Of a stretch of 64,000 nucleotides of DNA, positions 16,864-25,834 are shown piece by piece. Position 1 is the stretch's first letter. The number at the start of each line of letters is the position of its first letter. The notes under the pieces are model-generated. The model saw only the letters and a program-made list of their open reading frames with translations. It did no database searches and had not been told where the DNA came from. Source of the stretch: UBA2402 sp044371005 (GTDB lineage Bacteria > Planctomycetota > Phycisphaerae > Phycisphaerales > UBA1924); NCBI GenBank assembly GCA_044371005.1, contig JBILUL010000005.1, positions 12,733-76,732 on the forward strand, in the 5' to 3' direction. The translations under genes were made by a program, and so were the position numbers.

Positions 16864-17526
16864 ATGAACCGAGTTCTTTCACTTGTACCCGCGATGGTCA
16901 TTTCTTCGAGCGCGCTGGCCGTCATTCCCGAGGGCGATGTGTCGCCCTTCGCAGACGGCGGCCGCGTCGGGACCAATCTGGTCTCCGAAGACGGCCTCAC
17001 CACCACCGCCAATGTCCGCGTCTTCTTCGCGGAACTGGGCGAGGATGTCCCCAACTTCACGCAGGAACCGGGCTGGCAGAGCCCCGACGGCACGTTCGCC
17101 GGTGACGGACTGCTGACGTTCCAGATCAACCGCGCCCTGCGCCGCTGGAACGGGTCGGACTTCTCGCAGCTGGGCGGCACGATGGAGCTGGCCTTCGGTC
17201 CGCTCACCCCGATCTCGACACCCGCCTCCGACGTGATCGTGCCCGGATTCGATCTGCCGATCGATTCGGAGGGTGGTCTGCACGACCATCCCGACTACAC
17301 GCTCGCGGCACCGGCACTCGACGGCATCTACCTGCTCGACATTTCCTTCGCCGTCCCCTCCCAGGGACTCGCGATGAGCGAGCCTGTCTGGATCCTCTTC
17401 GGTCAGAACGCGCAGGAAGCGGATGCACAGGCCGCGTACGACTGGGCGACCGCCAACGTGCCCGCGCCGGGCCTCCTGGGCGTGGCCCTCATCGCGGGTC
17501 TGGGTGCCGCCCGCCGCCGCCGCTGA
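16864..17526 (+). CDS. Secreted protein with PEP-CTERM-like sorting tail
   Basis: Exported protein of 220 residues, preceded by a strong ribosome-binding site (AGGAGAGAG). After the signal peptide (VPAMVISSSALA) the body is clearly paralogous to the preceding gene: EGDV, VPNFTQEPGW, HPDYTL, DGIYLLDI and PVWILFGQNAQE. Instead of the EF-hand tag it ends in VPAPGLLGVALIAGLGAA followed by Arg residues, the layout of PEP-CTERM signals processed by exosortase. No exosortase gene is in the window. Confidence 0.85.
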   Translation: MNRVLSLVPAMVISSSALAVIPEGDVSPFADGGRVGTNLVSEDGLTTTANVRVFFAELGEDVPNFTQEPGWQSPDGTFAGDGLLTFQINRALRRWNGSDFSQLGGTMELAFGPLTPISTPASDVIVPGFDLPIDSEGGLHDHPDYTLAAPALDGIYLLDISFAVPSQGLAMSEPVWILFGQNAQEADAQAAYDWATANVPAPGLLGVALIAGLGAARRRR

Positions 17527-17570
17527 GCCGCGGGGGGGGCGGACCCAGATTTCAGTTCAAGTTTGACCAC

Positions 17571-17607
17571 GGGGCCGCGTGCTGATCCACGCGGCCCCGC
17601 TTTGTTT
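17571..17607 (+). terminator. Rho-independent terminator
   Basis: An 11-bp perfect G+C-rich stem (GGGGCCGCGTG / CACGCGGCCCC) with a 6-base loop is followed by GCTTTGTTTG, 44 bases after the PEP-CTERM gene. It also argues against the long upstream reading of the scpA frame, which would begin inside this hairpin. Confidence 0.8.
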
Positions 17608-17713
17608 GCGATATCGCCCCGAGGCCTCAGGGGCTGTCTGGCCGCGTTGGGGTCCGGTTTGGATGGCCGCGGCGACGGATTCCCTGCGCCGGTTTTGCCT
17701 ACGCTCCCCTCCT

Positions 17714-18562
17714 GTGTCTGGCTTTGACTCCTATACCGTGCGGCTCGATGCCTTCGAAGGTCCGATGGACCTTCTGCTCTATCTCATCCGCAAGGACGAG
17801 GTGGACCTGCACAACATTCCGATTGCCTCGATCACCGAGCAGTACATCCGGTATGTGCGTGAACTGGAAGTGGTCGGCCACCACCGGATCGACATCGATA
17901 CCGCCGGCGAGTTTCTGGTGATGGCGGCGACGCTGATGGAGATCAAGTCGCGCATGCTGATGCCCCAGGAGGCACCCGCTGCGCCTGAGGGCGAGACCCG
18001 CACCAGAAATCGCGAGGATCCGCGGGCCGAACTGGTGCGTCAGCTCCTTGAGTACAAGAAGTACCGCGATGCGGCCAATGCGCTCGAATCGCGGGCCGAA
18101 GAGTGGCGCCGACGCTACCCGGCGGTACGGGCGGGCGTGGACGATCTGCGGCTCCAGAGTGCGCTTGATTCCGCGCCCGACATGGAGCTTGACGATCTGG
18201 ATCTGATCGACCTGGTCGATGCGTTCCGCAAGATCGCCGAAACCGTGATCTTCGACCGGCTGGGCGACCATCAGGTCACGTACGACGACACTCCAATCGA
18301 ACTGCACGCCGAGGACATCGTCAGCAGGCTCCGGGCCGACAGCGAAACCAAGTCCATGGCGCTCCAGCAGATGTTCGAGGGGCGTTCACGCGGCGAGATG
18401 GTGGGTCTGTTCCTGGCCCTGCTCGAACTGGTCCGCAACCGCCGCGTCCGCGTGGTGCAGGACCGCATCGAAGGGCTGATTTCGGTCCAGCTGCGTGACG
18501 ACCCCGAGGATCCAGGGCACGATCAGCCGGCACCGCCGGCTGATCCGGACGCAACGGAATGA
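17714..18562 (+). CDS. scpA: Segregation and condensation protein A
   Basis: Kleisin subunit of the SMC-ScpAB condensin complex, which organises and segregates the chromosome; 282 residues. The N-terminus (SYTVRLDAFEGPMDLLLYLI) is the highly conserved ScpA opening. The middle contains the DTAGEFLVMAATLMEIKSRM block, and the C-terminal winged-helix region carries MALQQMFEGRSRGEMVGLFLA-type residues. GTG at 17714 is the best start because the family begins a few residues before this block. No Shine-Dalgarno sequence is visible. scpB is not adjacent. An acidic, Pro-rich tail ends the protein. Confidence 0.92.
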   Translation: MSGFDSYTVRLDAFEGPMDLLLYLIRKDEVDLHNIPIASITEQYIRYVRELEVVGHHRIDIDTAGEFLVMAATLMEIKSRMLMPQEAPAAPEGETRTRNREDPRAELVRQLLEYKKYRDAANALESRAEEWRRRYPAVRAGVDDLRLQSALDSAPDMELDDLDLIDLVDAFRKIAETVIFDRLGDHQVTYDDTPIELHAEDIVSRLRADSETKSMALQQMFEGRSRGEMVGLFLALLELVRNRRVRVVQDRIEGLISVQLRDDPEDPGHDQPAPPADPDATE

Positions 18563-18619
18563 GTTGGGGCTTTCGTCCGATCGCGCGCGTCAACGCTTTG
18601 CAGTGATACTCTTGGCGCG

Positions 18620-19117
18620 ATGGATCTGAACACGTGGGGCGTTGCGCTCCTTGCATTCATGTTTGTGCTGCTCTTTGTCGAGCTCTTCCTGCCGACCGGA
18701 GGCGTGCTTGGCATGGTCGCCGCGGTCGTGGGCATCTCCGGGCTGGTCTGCCTCTTCCGGTATGACCTGACCTGGGGATTGAGCGGGCTGCTTTCCATGG
18801 TGGTGCTGCTGCCGGCCTTCGCGGCCTTCGCCTTCAGGGTGTGGCCGCATACGCCCATGGGGCGACGCGTGATCGGCACCCCATCCGACGAGGAGCTGGA
18901 AACCAAGCGGCTGGCGGAACTGCGTGAGCGTGAGAGGCTTACGGGCATGGTGGGCAAGGAGGGCACGGTGCTGACCGCACTGCGCCCGGTGGGCCTGATC
19001 GAGATCGACGGTGTTCGGATGGATGCACTGAGCGAGACGATGTTCGTTCAGCCCGGCTCGAAGGTGAAGGTCACCTATGCGGACGGGAGCCAAATCAAAG
19101 TGCGACAGATCAACTGA
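18620..19117 (+). CDS. NfeD-like membrane protein (short form)
   Basis: Protein of 165 residues with two or three hydrophobic helices (about 5-80; LLFVELFLPTGGVLGMVAAV) and a C-terminal OB-fold segment (LTGMVGKEGTVLTALRPVG, GSKVKVTYADGSQIKVRQ) typical of NfeD1b proteins. Family members usually partner with stomatin/SPFH proteins in membrane microdomains; no SPFH gene is next to it here. It lies 57 bases after scpA. Confidence 0.85.
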   Translation: MDLNTWGVALLAFMFVLLFVELFLPTGGVLGMVAAVVGISGLVCLFRYDLTWGLSGLLSMVVLLPAFAAFAFRVWPHTPMGRRVIGTPSDEELETKRLAELRERERLTGMVGKEGTVLTALRPVGLIEIDGVRMDALSETMFVQPGSKVKVTYADGSQIKVRQIN

Positions 19118-19215
19118 CCGATGCTCTGGCGGGCCGACACCGGCGCGCAGCAACCTTCACCGCCCACGCGGGCACAGCAGCCCGACACGGGGCGAAGATC
19201 ACCGACGAGAACCAC

Positions 19216-20643
19216 ATGCTCACACTCGACTACGCCAACTGCCTCGCCGACCGCATCGGAGCCTCACACGGCCTGGACCCCGCCCTGCTTGACCCGTCGG
19301 GTGAAGCCGCCAAGGGCATCGCCTCCTGCACGGCGAAGCTCACGTCCACACGCGGCACCGGCTGGGAGCGGTGGCGTGAACTGGCGTTCGACCCGATGAA
19401 GACGGAGCATCTCGCCGATGTCAAGGCCGCCGCCGCGGCATGCAAGGGACGCTTCGACACGATGGTCGTGCTGGGCATCGGCGGCTCGGCACTGGGCAAC
19501 ATCGCCCTGCAGTCGGCCCTCAACCCCGCCACCTACAACCTGCTCGACCCCGCGGCACGCAACGGCCCCCGCATGTTCGTCGTCGACAACGTCGACCCCA
19601 CCTACTTCGGGGGCGTCCTCGACTTCTGTGCTGCACAGCCGGGCGGCCTGAAGCGGACGCTGTTCAATGTCGTCTCCAAGAGCGGTGAGACCGCCGAGAC
19701 CGCCGCGCAGTTCATGATCATCCGTGAACGCCTCCGCTCACTCATGGGCAAGGACCACGCCGCGAATGTCGTCGCAGTGACCGACCCGCGCAAGGGCACG
19801 ATGCGGCAGATCTGCGAACGAGAGGGATACACGACCCTGCCAGTCCCCGATGGCGTCGGCGGGCGTTTCAGCGTGCTCAGCCCGGTGGGCCTCTTCTCCG
19901 CGGCGATGTGCGGCATCGACATCGATGCACTGCTCAAGGGCGCGGCCGACATGGACCGTACCTGCTCGCTCACCGAACTCTCGAAGAACCCCGCCGCGAT
20001 GCTCGCGTTCCTTCTGGTGGAACTGGGCCAGACCAAGGGCAAGACCAATCACGTGCTGATGCCCTACGCCAACTCGCTCTACCTGCTTGCCGACTGGTTC
20101 CGTCAGCTCTGGGCCGAGAGCCTGGGCAAGCAGCGTGACCGCAACGGCAACACGGTCTTCGCAGGTTTCACGCCCATCAAGGCGCTGGGAACCACCGACC
20201 AGCACAGTCAGGTGCAGCTCTACCGCGAAGGCCCCAACGACAAGGTCCTTGGAATGCTCGAAGTCGAGCAGTTCGAGAGCGATGTCGAGATTCCTGTCGG
20301 CCTGGGCGTTGATGCCTTGACCTACCTCGAAGGAAAGAAGATGTCGGCCTTGCTCGCTGCCGAGAAGCGGGCCACCGAATATGCCTTCGTCGAGTCAGAA
20401 CGCCCCAACTTCACGATCAAGTTCCCCAGGATCGATGCCTATCACGTCGGTCAGTTCATCAATCTCTGGCAGATCACCACGGCCTACGCGGGGCTCCTGC
20501 TGGATATCGACGCGTACGACCAGCCCGCGGTCGAACTGGGCAAGCAGGCGACCTTCGGCCTGATGGGCCGCAACGGCTACGGTGAGTTCCAGCAGGCCGT
20601 CTCAAAGGCACTGGACGGGGCCCCCAGAATCATCCGAGCCTGA
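19216..20643 (+). CDS. pgi: Glucose-6-phosphate isomerase
   Basis: Glycolytic/gluconeogenic enzyme interconverting glucose 6-phosphate and fructose 6-phosphate, 475 residues, in the size range of Bacillus/Thermotoga-type enzymes. Sugar-phosphate (SIS) motifs are visible: VVLGIGGSALGNIALQ, NVVSKSGETAETAAQF, GVGGRFSVLSPVGLF and the C-terminal block around FGLMGRNGYGEFQQAV. It stands alone between the NfeD-like gene and the hybrid kinase gene. Confidence 0.94.
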   Translation: MLTLDYANCLADRIGASHGLDPALLDPSGEAAKGIASCTAKLTSTRGTGWERWRELAFDPMKTEHLADVKAAAAACKGRFDTMVVLGIGGSALGNIALQSALNPATYNLLDPAARNGPRMFVVDNVDPTYFGGVLDFCAAQPGGLKRTLFNVVSKSGETAETAAQFMIIRERLRSLMGKDHAANVVAVTDPRKGTMRQICEREGYTTLPVPDGVGGRFSVLSPVGLFSAAMCGIDIDALLKGAADMDRTCSLTELSKNPAAMLAFLLVELGQTKGKTNHVLMPYANSLYLLADWFRQLWAESLGKQRDRNGNTVFAGFTPIKALGTTDQHSQVQLYREGPNDKVLGMLEVEQFESDVEIPVGLGVDALTYLEGKKMSALLAAEKRATEYAFVESERPNFTIKFPRIDAYHVGQFINLWQITTAYAGLLLDIDAYDQPAVELGKQATFGLMGRNGYGEFQQAVSKALDGAPRIIRA

Positions 20644-20815
20644 TCGGGACTTCATCAACATCGCGCAAGGTCAGGCTCCCAGCGTCGCCTGAGCCCGAAG
20701 CGCAACTCGGTGCCGGCCCGCGCCGACCGGGTGATCTCGTGCCGGCTCATGCCTCTGCTGGCGCGTGCTTATCATCCGGGGTGAGGGAGCGGGACTCCCG
20801 GGGAGGTTCTTTCGG

Positions 20816-23800
20816 GTGACTGCACGCGCGGACATGCCAGGGGATCCGGGGGCAGCAAATGCCCAGGGCCTCCTGTTGCTCTGGCGGATGCCTCTGGTTC
20901 GCGGCGTTGTCTCCGCGGCACTTTGCCTGCTGGCCCACTGGGCCATGCAGTTGCTCTCACTGACCGATGCGCCTCGCCCGGTACTGTTCGTGCCCTGCGG
21001 GATTGCGTTGGCACTGGCTTTCTCCACCACGACCACATGGCAGTTTGTCGCCACCCTGACTGGCACGACGCTGGGTGCCGTGTGCTGGTGGGGCCTGACC
21101 CAGGGTGAATGGAATCTGGGAGCCGTCCACGGTCTGGTGATGCTCTGCGAAATGGTCACCGCGACGATCGTCGCCCGACGGATCAGCGGCGGCGACTTGC
21201 ACGCGCGAACATTCCGCGGCATGGCGTCGTTTGTCGTGGGCTCGGCCCCGGCCGCGTGCCTGGCGGGCGGCGTGGTTCTCTATCTCTCACTCCGGTACGG
21301 CATTCAGATGCCGGTCGAACGGATTGGCGGCGCGGTTCTGGGCCGGGTCGTTTCAGATTTCATCGGTGCCATCGTCGTGGGCCCGTGCATGATGCGAGCC
21401 CTGCTGATCGCTCCGATCGAGAGCTGGGGCTGGAGGTTCATCGAGGGCATCGTGATCGTGATTGCGTCGGGGCTGGTGAGCATCGGTGTCTTCTCGATCA
21501 GCGCCGGCGGCGAGGGAATCGCGCTGGCACTGGCGTTCGCTCCGCTCCCGGTGATTCTGTACTCCGCGGTTCGGATCGGACAGGCCAACGCATCGCTGTG
21601 CATTGCCATCACCGCGGCGGTGCTGCTCATGTTCACGCGTACCGGGAGGGGGCCGCTCAATGCACTGATCAGCGATCCCTCGCAGCTCGTGGTGGCGCTG
21701 CAGTCCTATCTGGCGATTCTCAGCGTGTCTGCGATGCTGCTGGCAGCCGCGATGCTCGCGGCGCGCCGCACCGCCAAAGCGCTCCGAGAGAGTGAATCCA
21801 ACTACCGCAAGTTCATTGCCCAGAGCTCCGAGGGTGTCTGGCGGGTCGAGCTGCCCCGGCCGATCCCCACGTCGCAGCCGGCCGATCAGCAGATCGACGA
21901 GTTCTTCCGGACCGGTCGGCTGGTCGAGTGCAATGATGCCATGGCCAGAATGTATGGTGCAGCGGATGCAGGTGCACTCGCGGGCATCCCGCTCTGTCAG
22001 ATGCTCGTCCCGGAGGATCCGCGAAACGTCGAGTACCTCAGGCAGTTCATCGCCAACGGGTATCACCTCGAGAACGCCATCTCGTACGAGCGGGGTCTGG
22101 ACGGCAGCGAGGTCGTCTTCGCCAACAGTCTCATGGGCATCATCGAGAACGGCTGCATCATCGCGGCGTGGGGGACTCAGCGCGACATCACTTCGACCAA
22201 GCGCGCCCAGGCCGCGCTGGAACAGAGCGAGCGCCGCTGGCGGGCGCTCGTGGAACTCACCCCGCACATCACCATCCAGGGATACGACATCAATGGCAAG
22301 GTGACACTCTGGAATCCTGCGTCAGAGCATGTCTTCGGCTTCACGGCCCGTGAGGCGATGGGCAAGACGCTGGATCAGTTGATCTTCGACAAGCCGACCG
22401 CCAACCGCTTCAATCAGCTCATTCAGACAATGGCGGCCGACGGCAACCCGTGGGGACCTGGAAAGTGGGAGTTCACGCACGCGGATGGACGATTGCGCGT
22501 GGTCATGTCGTCGATCTTCCCCACTCCCGGCCCCGATGGCTCAATGCAGTTTGTCTGCATGGATTACGATGTGACCGAACAGGTGGCCTCCGAGCGAGAG
22601 CGGCGGCAGCTCGAAGAACAGCTCCACCGCACCCAGAAGCTCGAAAGCCTGGGGGTCATGGCCGGCGGAGTGGCCCACGATTTCAATAACCTGCTTGTCG
22701 GCGTTCTGGGCAACTCGGCACTGGCGATGTCGCAGCTCCCGGGAGAACATCCGGCCGCCGCGGCACTCCGCAATGTCCAGGATGCTGCTCGTCGTGCCGC
22801 GGAGCTCACGAGGCAACTGCTGGCCTATGCGGGCAAGGCCGGCGGCGAACGCCGGCCGGTGAACATCGCCGACATCCTTGCTCCGATGCTCCCGCTCATG
22901 CGATCGATGATTTCACCGTCGATCGAGCTGGCGACAAGCCGCGTGGATCAGCTGCCCAACGTGCTCGCGGATCCGACGCAGATCGAGCAGGTGCTCTTGA
23001 ACCTGATCACCAACGCGGCGGAGGCCTGTGCGGAGTGCAACAGGCCGCGGATCAGCATCCGCATGCATGCCATGCGCATCAGCACGGAGACACTCTCGAG
23101 TCAGTTCATCCCCGGCAACCTCCCCGAAGGAGAGTACATCTGCGTGGATGTCGAGGACAACGGCAAGGGCATGAGCTCGCAGGTGCGCAACCGACTCTTT
23201 GACCCATTCTTCTCGACGAAGTTCACGGGACGCGGACTGGGGCTCGCGGTCGTCCTGGGGATCGTCCGCGGCACTGGCGGCGGGATCCGCGTCTCCTCCA
23301 CCCCGGGAACCGGCACCTTCTTCCGGATCATCCTCCCCGCATGCCACCGCGCCGAGTCCACGCGTGACGCAGCCATCATCGAACCCAAGTCGCCGCCATC
23401 CCCGCAGATGGTCCACGCGCTGGTCGTCGACGATGAACCAATGGTCGCGCAGGTCCTGGCGCTCTCACTCAAGAGCCTGGGCTGGAACGTCGACGTCGCC
23501 CGCGGCGGCGATGAAGCACTCGCGCTGCTGGGCACCGCCTCCCCGCACACCCTTGCCATCATCGATGTGACGATGCCCAACATGAGCGGCACCGAACTGG
23601 CATCGCGCATCCGGGCAAGCCGGCCTGGCATGACCCTCCTGCTCAGCAGCGGATACGCCGCCGAGAGCCTCACGGAACTGCCCGAGGGACTGGTCGACGG
23701 ATTCGTCGCCAAGCCCTTCACCCCCGATTCGCTTCTTGATGCACTCATGCATGCCCTCAGCACCCGCTCTCAGCAGACCCCCGCCGCCTCGGACGCTCCC

Positions 23801-23821
23801 GGGCATGCCGCTGAACGGTGA
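20816..23821 (+). CDS. MASE1-PAS-PAS hybrid histidine kinase with receiver
   Basis: Large membrane sensor kinase of about 1001 residues. The N-terminal third has 8-9 hydrophobic helices resembling a MASE1 sensory module. Two PAS regions follow (around VECNDAMARMYGAADAG and LTPHITIQGYDINGKVTLW). The HisKA box is VMAGGVAHDFNNLLVG. The ATPase domain shows NLITNAAEAC, VEDNGKGM and GRGLGLAVVLG. A C-terminal receiver has VVDDEPMV, the phospho-Asp in IIDVTMPNMSG and Lys in VAKPFTPDSL. It is an orphan with no adjacent partner regulator. GTG 20816 with GGGAGG 9 bases upstream is the favoured start; ATG 20834 is possible. Confidence 0.88.
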   Translation: MTARADMPGDPGAANAQGLLLLWRMPLVRGVVSAALCLLAHWAMQLLSLTDAPRPVLFVPCGIALALAFSTTTTWQFVATLTGTTLGAVCWWGLTQGEWNLGAVHGLVMLCEMVTATIVARRISGGDLHARTFRGMASFVVGSAPAACLAGGVVLYLSLRYGIQMPVERIGGAVLGRVVSDFIGAIVVGPCMMRALLIAPIESWGWRFIEGIVIVIASGLVSIGVFSISAGGEGIALALAFAPLPVILYSAVRIGQANASLCIAITAAVLLMFTRTGRGPLNALISDPSQLVVALQSYLAILSVSAMLLAAAMLAARRTAKALRESESNYRKFIAQSSEGVWRVELPRPIPTSQPADQQIDEFFRTGRLVECNDAMARMYGAADAGALAGIPLCQMLVPEDPRNVEYLRQFIANGYHLENAISYERGLDGSEVVFANSLMGIIENGCIIAAWGTQRDITSTKRAQAALEQSERRWRALVELTPHITIQGYDINGKVTLWNPASEHVFGFTAREAMGKTLDQLIFDKPTANRFNQLIQTMAADGNPWGPGKWEFTHADGRLRVVMSSIFPTPGPDGSMQFVCMDYDVTEQVASERERRQLEEQLHRTQKLESLGVMAGGVAHDFNNLLVGVLGNSALAMSQLPGEHPAAAALRNVQDAARRAAELTRQLLAYAGKAGGERRPVNIADILAPMLPLMRSMISPSIELATSRVDQLPNVLADPTQIEQVLLNLITNAAEACAECNRPRISIRMHAMRISTETLSSQFIPGNLPEGEYICVDVEDNGKGMSSQVRNRLFDPFFSTKFTGRGLGLAVVLGIVRGTGGGIRVSSTPGTGTFFRIILPACHRAESTRDAAIIEPKSPPSPQMVHALVVDDEPMVAQVLALSLKSLGWNVDVARGGDEALALLGTASPHTLAIIDVTMPNMSGTELASRIRASRPGMTLLLSSGYAAESLTELPEGLVDGFVAKPFTPDSLLDALMHALSTRSQQTPAASDAPGHAAER

Positions 23822-23930
23822 TTGAATCCCGCAAGATTTCTGTTGATCCGGCCCGCATCGTCCGGGTATCATCAACCTCTGAACTCGCAGCACGGGCGTG
23901 AATCGCCTGCTCATGAGAAAGGGCCGATCG

Positions 23931-25583
23931 ATGGACATCGCAAGTGCTGGCGCAAACGCGTTGAAGAACGCGTCGGGGAGTCGTATTGCCACATCACTGT
24001 TCGCAGCGGCGTTGATTGCCGGTGCAGCCTCGCCGGCGGCAGCCTCCGGACCACAGTTCACCTTTGCAGGCCGCATCAGCCAGTCAACTCCGCCGCTGCC
24101 CCCACCGTGGCAGGGCGTCGATGCCGGCGATGAATGGGAGATGACGATCTGCCTCGACCCGCGCGTACCCGACCTGTGCGTGCTGCCGGACCGAGGGTGC
24201 TACCCGGCCGGTCTCCACGTGCAGATGCGGATCGGCGGAGTCGTGCAGACGATCACCTCACCCGCATCGGCATTGATCACCATCATCGACACACCTCCCC
24301 CACGGGGCGATGGCATGCTTGTGTCCTTCCGTCTGGCCGATGATGCTCTTTGCACACTCACGCTCACCGACTCCACCGGTGCCGCCTTCGCCTCAACGCT
24401 CCTGCCTGAGTGCTCCAGCATCCCCGCAGCGGGCTTCTGGACGACCGCGCAACTCGCCTTCGACCCCCCGGGCCCCGGCGAAGCAACAGGACGCATGACC
24501 CGAGTGATCTGCACTCCCCGACTGCCCTGCGGCCCATGTCCGGACTGCCCGACCGACTACAACCAGGATGGCGGCATCGATGGCGGCGATGTCGGTGCCT
24601 TCTTCGCCGACTGGGAAGCAGGTCTCCCCTGCGCCGATGTCAACCGCGATGGTGGCGTCGACAACGGCGACGTCTCCCGATTCTTCCGCCTCTGGGAGAA
24701 CGGAATCTGCTGCTTCGGCTCGCCCGACTACGACGGAGACGGAGACCTCACCTGCAACGACCTGTGCGAGTTCCACGCAGACCTGCGCCTGGGCCGCAGC
24801 TGCGCCGACATCAACGCCGATGGCATCATCGACGACGCCGATGCCTCCCAGTTCATCGCCGACTACATCCGCGCCGGCGGAACCGGCTGCGCCAGCACGG
24901 GAGACTTCAATCTCGATGGGCGAGTAAACTGCGCTGACGTCTGCCTCTTCCACCGCGCCTTCGCGGCAGGCGACCTCGCGGCAGACGTGAACTGCGACGG
25001 AGACGTAAGCACCGAAGACCTCATCGCCTTCGATCGCGCCTACGCCGCGGCGGGCGGCCCCCCGTGCCCGCAGGGTGCCGATTTCAACCTCGATGGAAAC
25101 GTGGACTGCGCCGATGCATGCGCCTTCAACCGCGCCCTGCAGAACGGCGCGCTCGCGGCGGACTACAACTGCGATGGAAACACCGACCTGCAGGATGCGA
25201 TCCTCTTCCGCCAGGCATTCGAGGAGGCTGGAGGCCCCGTGTGTCCCGACGGCGCAGACTTCAATCGTGATGGGCGGATTGACTGCCGCGATCTGGGTAT
25301 GTTCAACGCCGCATTCGCCGCCGGCGATTCCGCGGCGGATCTCAACTGCAGCGGCACGCTTGATGCCGCGGATCAGCGACGGTTCTTCACGGACTTCCTT
25401 GATCTCAGCCGCGATGGCCAGTTGACGTGCCGCGATCTGTGCATTCAGCTCGAACGAGTGAACGCCCAGCGACCCGCGGCGGACATGAACTGTGATGACA
25501 CCATTGACCTCGAAGACGTTGCCATCTTCCAGTCGCTGTTTGGCACGTACTACACCGGCCCGAGCTGCGTGGGCTGTCCCTGA
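23931..25583 (+). CDS. Secreted protein with about twelve tandem EF-hand (dockerin-like) loops
   Basis: Exported protein of 550 residues. The signal peptide (ATSLFAAALIAGAASPAAA) is followed by a domain of about 180 residues of unknown fold. The entire C-terminal two-thirds then consists of tandem EF-hand-type calcium loops: DYNQDGGIDGGD, DVNRDGGVDNGD, DYDGDGDLTCND, DINADGIIDDAD, DFNLDGRVNCAD, DVNCDGDVSTED, DFNLDGNVDCAD, DYNCDGNTDLQD, DFNRDGRIDCRD and DLNCSGTLDAAD, then two less regular copies. From the third copy on, many loops carry an internal Cys. ATG 23931 with AAAGGG upstream is the likely start. It may be a calcium-stiffened surface or scaffold protein. Confidence 0.82.
   Translation: MDIASAGANALKNASGSRIATSLFAAALIAGAASPAAASGPQFTFAGRISQSTPPLPPPWQGVDAGDEWEMTICLDPRVPDLCVLPDRGCYPAGLHVQMRIGGVVQTITSPASALITIIDTPPPRGDGMLVSFRLADDALCTLTLTDSTGAAFASTLLPECSSIPAAGFWTTAQLAFDPPGPGEATGRMTRVICTPRLPCGPCPDCPTDYNQDGGIDGGDVGAFFADWEAGLPCADVNRDGGVDNGDVSRFFRLWENGICCFGSPDYDGDGDLTCNDLCEFHADLRLGRSCADINADGIIDDADASQFIADYIRAGGTGCASTGDFNLDGRVNCADVCLFHRAFAAGDLAADVNCDGDVSTEDLIAFDRAYAAAGGPPCPQGADFNLDGNVDCADACAFNRALQNGALAADYNCDGNTDLQDAILFRQAFEEAGGPVCPDGADFNRDGRIDCRDLGMFNAAFAAGDSAADLNCSGTLDAADQRRFFTDFLDLSRDGQLTCRDLCIQLERVNAQRPAADMNCDDTIDLEDVAIFQSLFGTYYTGPSCVGCP
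24555..25525 (+). repeat. Tandem EF-hand/dockerin-like repeat array
   Basis: About twelve loops arranged as six pairs. Most pairs have linkers ending in a Cys and re-entering through AD[VLY]N or ADFN. The repeats are diverged at the DNA level, so they are old or under diversifying drift rather than recent copies. Confidence 0.8.
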
Positions 25584-25655
25584 CCGCCCCACGCCGATCC
25601 TGAGACGGGTTCGTTGATGGGCGGCGTGATGGACCTTGTGAAGATCGCTCGAAAC

Positions 25656-25693
25656 GCGGCGAGGTCCCCAGTGGGCCTCGCCGCGTGCTTTTT
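25656..25693 (+). terminator. Rho-independent terminator
   Basis: A perfect 9-bp stem GCGGCGAGG / CCTCGCCGC (10 bp counting the outer C-G pair) with an 11-base loop is followed by GTGCTTTTT. It lies 72 bases after the EF-hand protein and upstream of lpdA. Confidence 0.85.
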
Positions 25694-25834
25694 GCCGTGC
25701 CGACACGGGAGACTCCCAGAGCTGTGAGCAGATTCGGGGTCGAAGAATGGGTACGGACGGCCCTACACTTTCCGTCCCGCTGACACCGGCACTCGAACGG
25801 AGTCCGAACCAGCGGATTAGGAGCACGCATTCTC

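Noticed and set aside
20671..21222. Minus-strand open frame of 183 codons antisense to the hybrid kinase
   Set aside because: Arg/Pro-rich antisense shadow of a well-supported membrane-sensor coding region.
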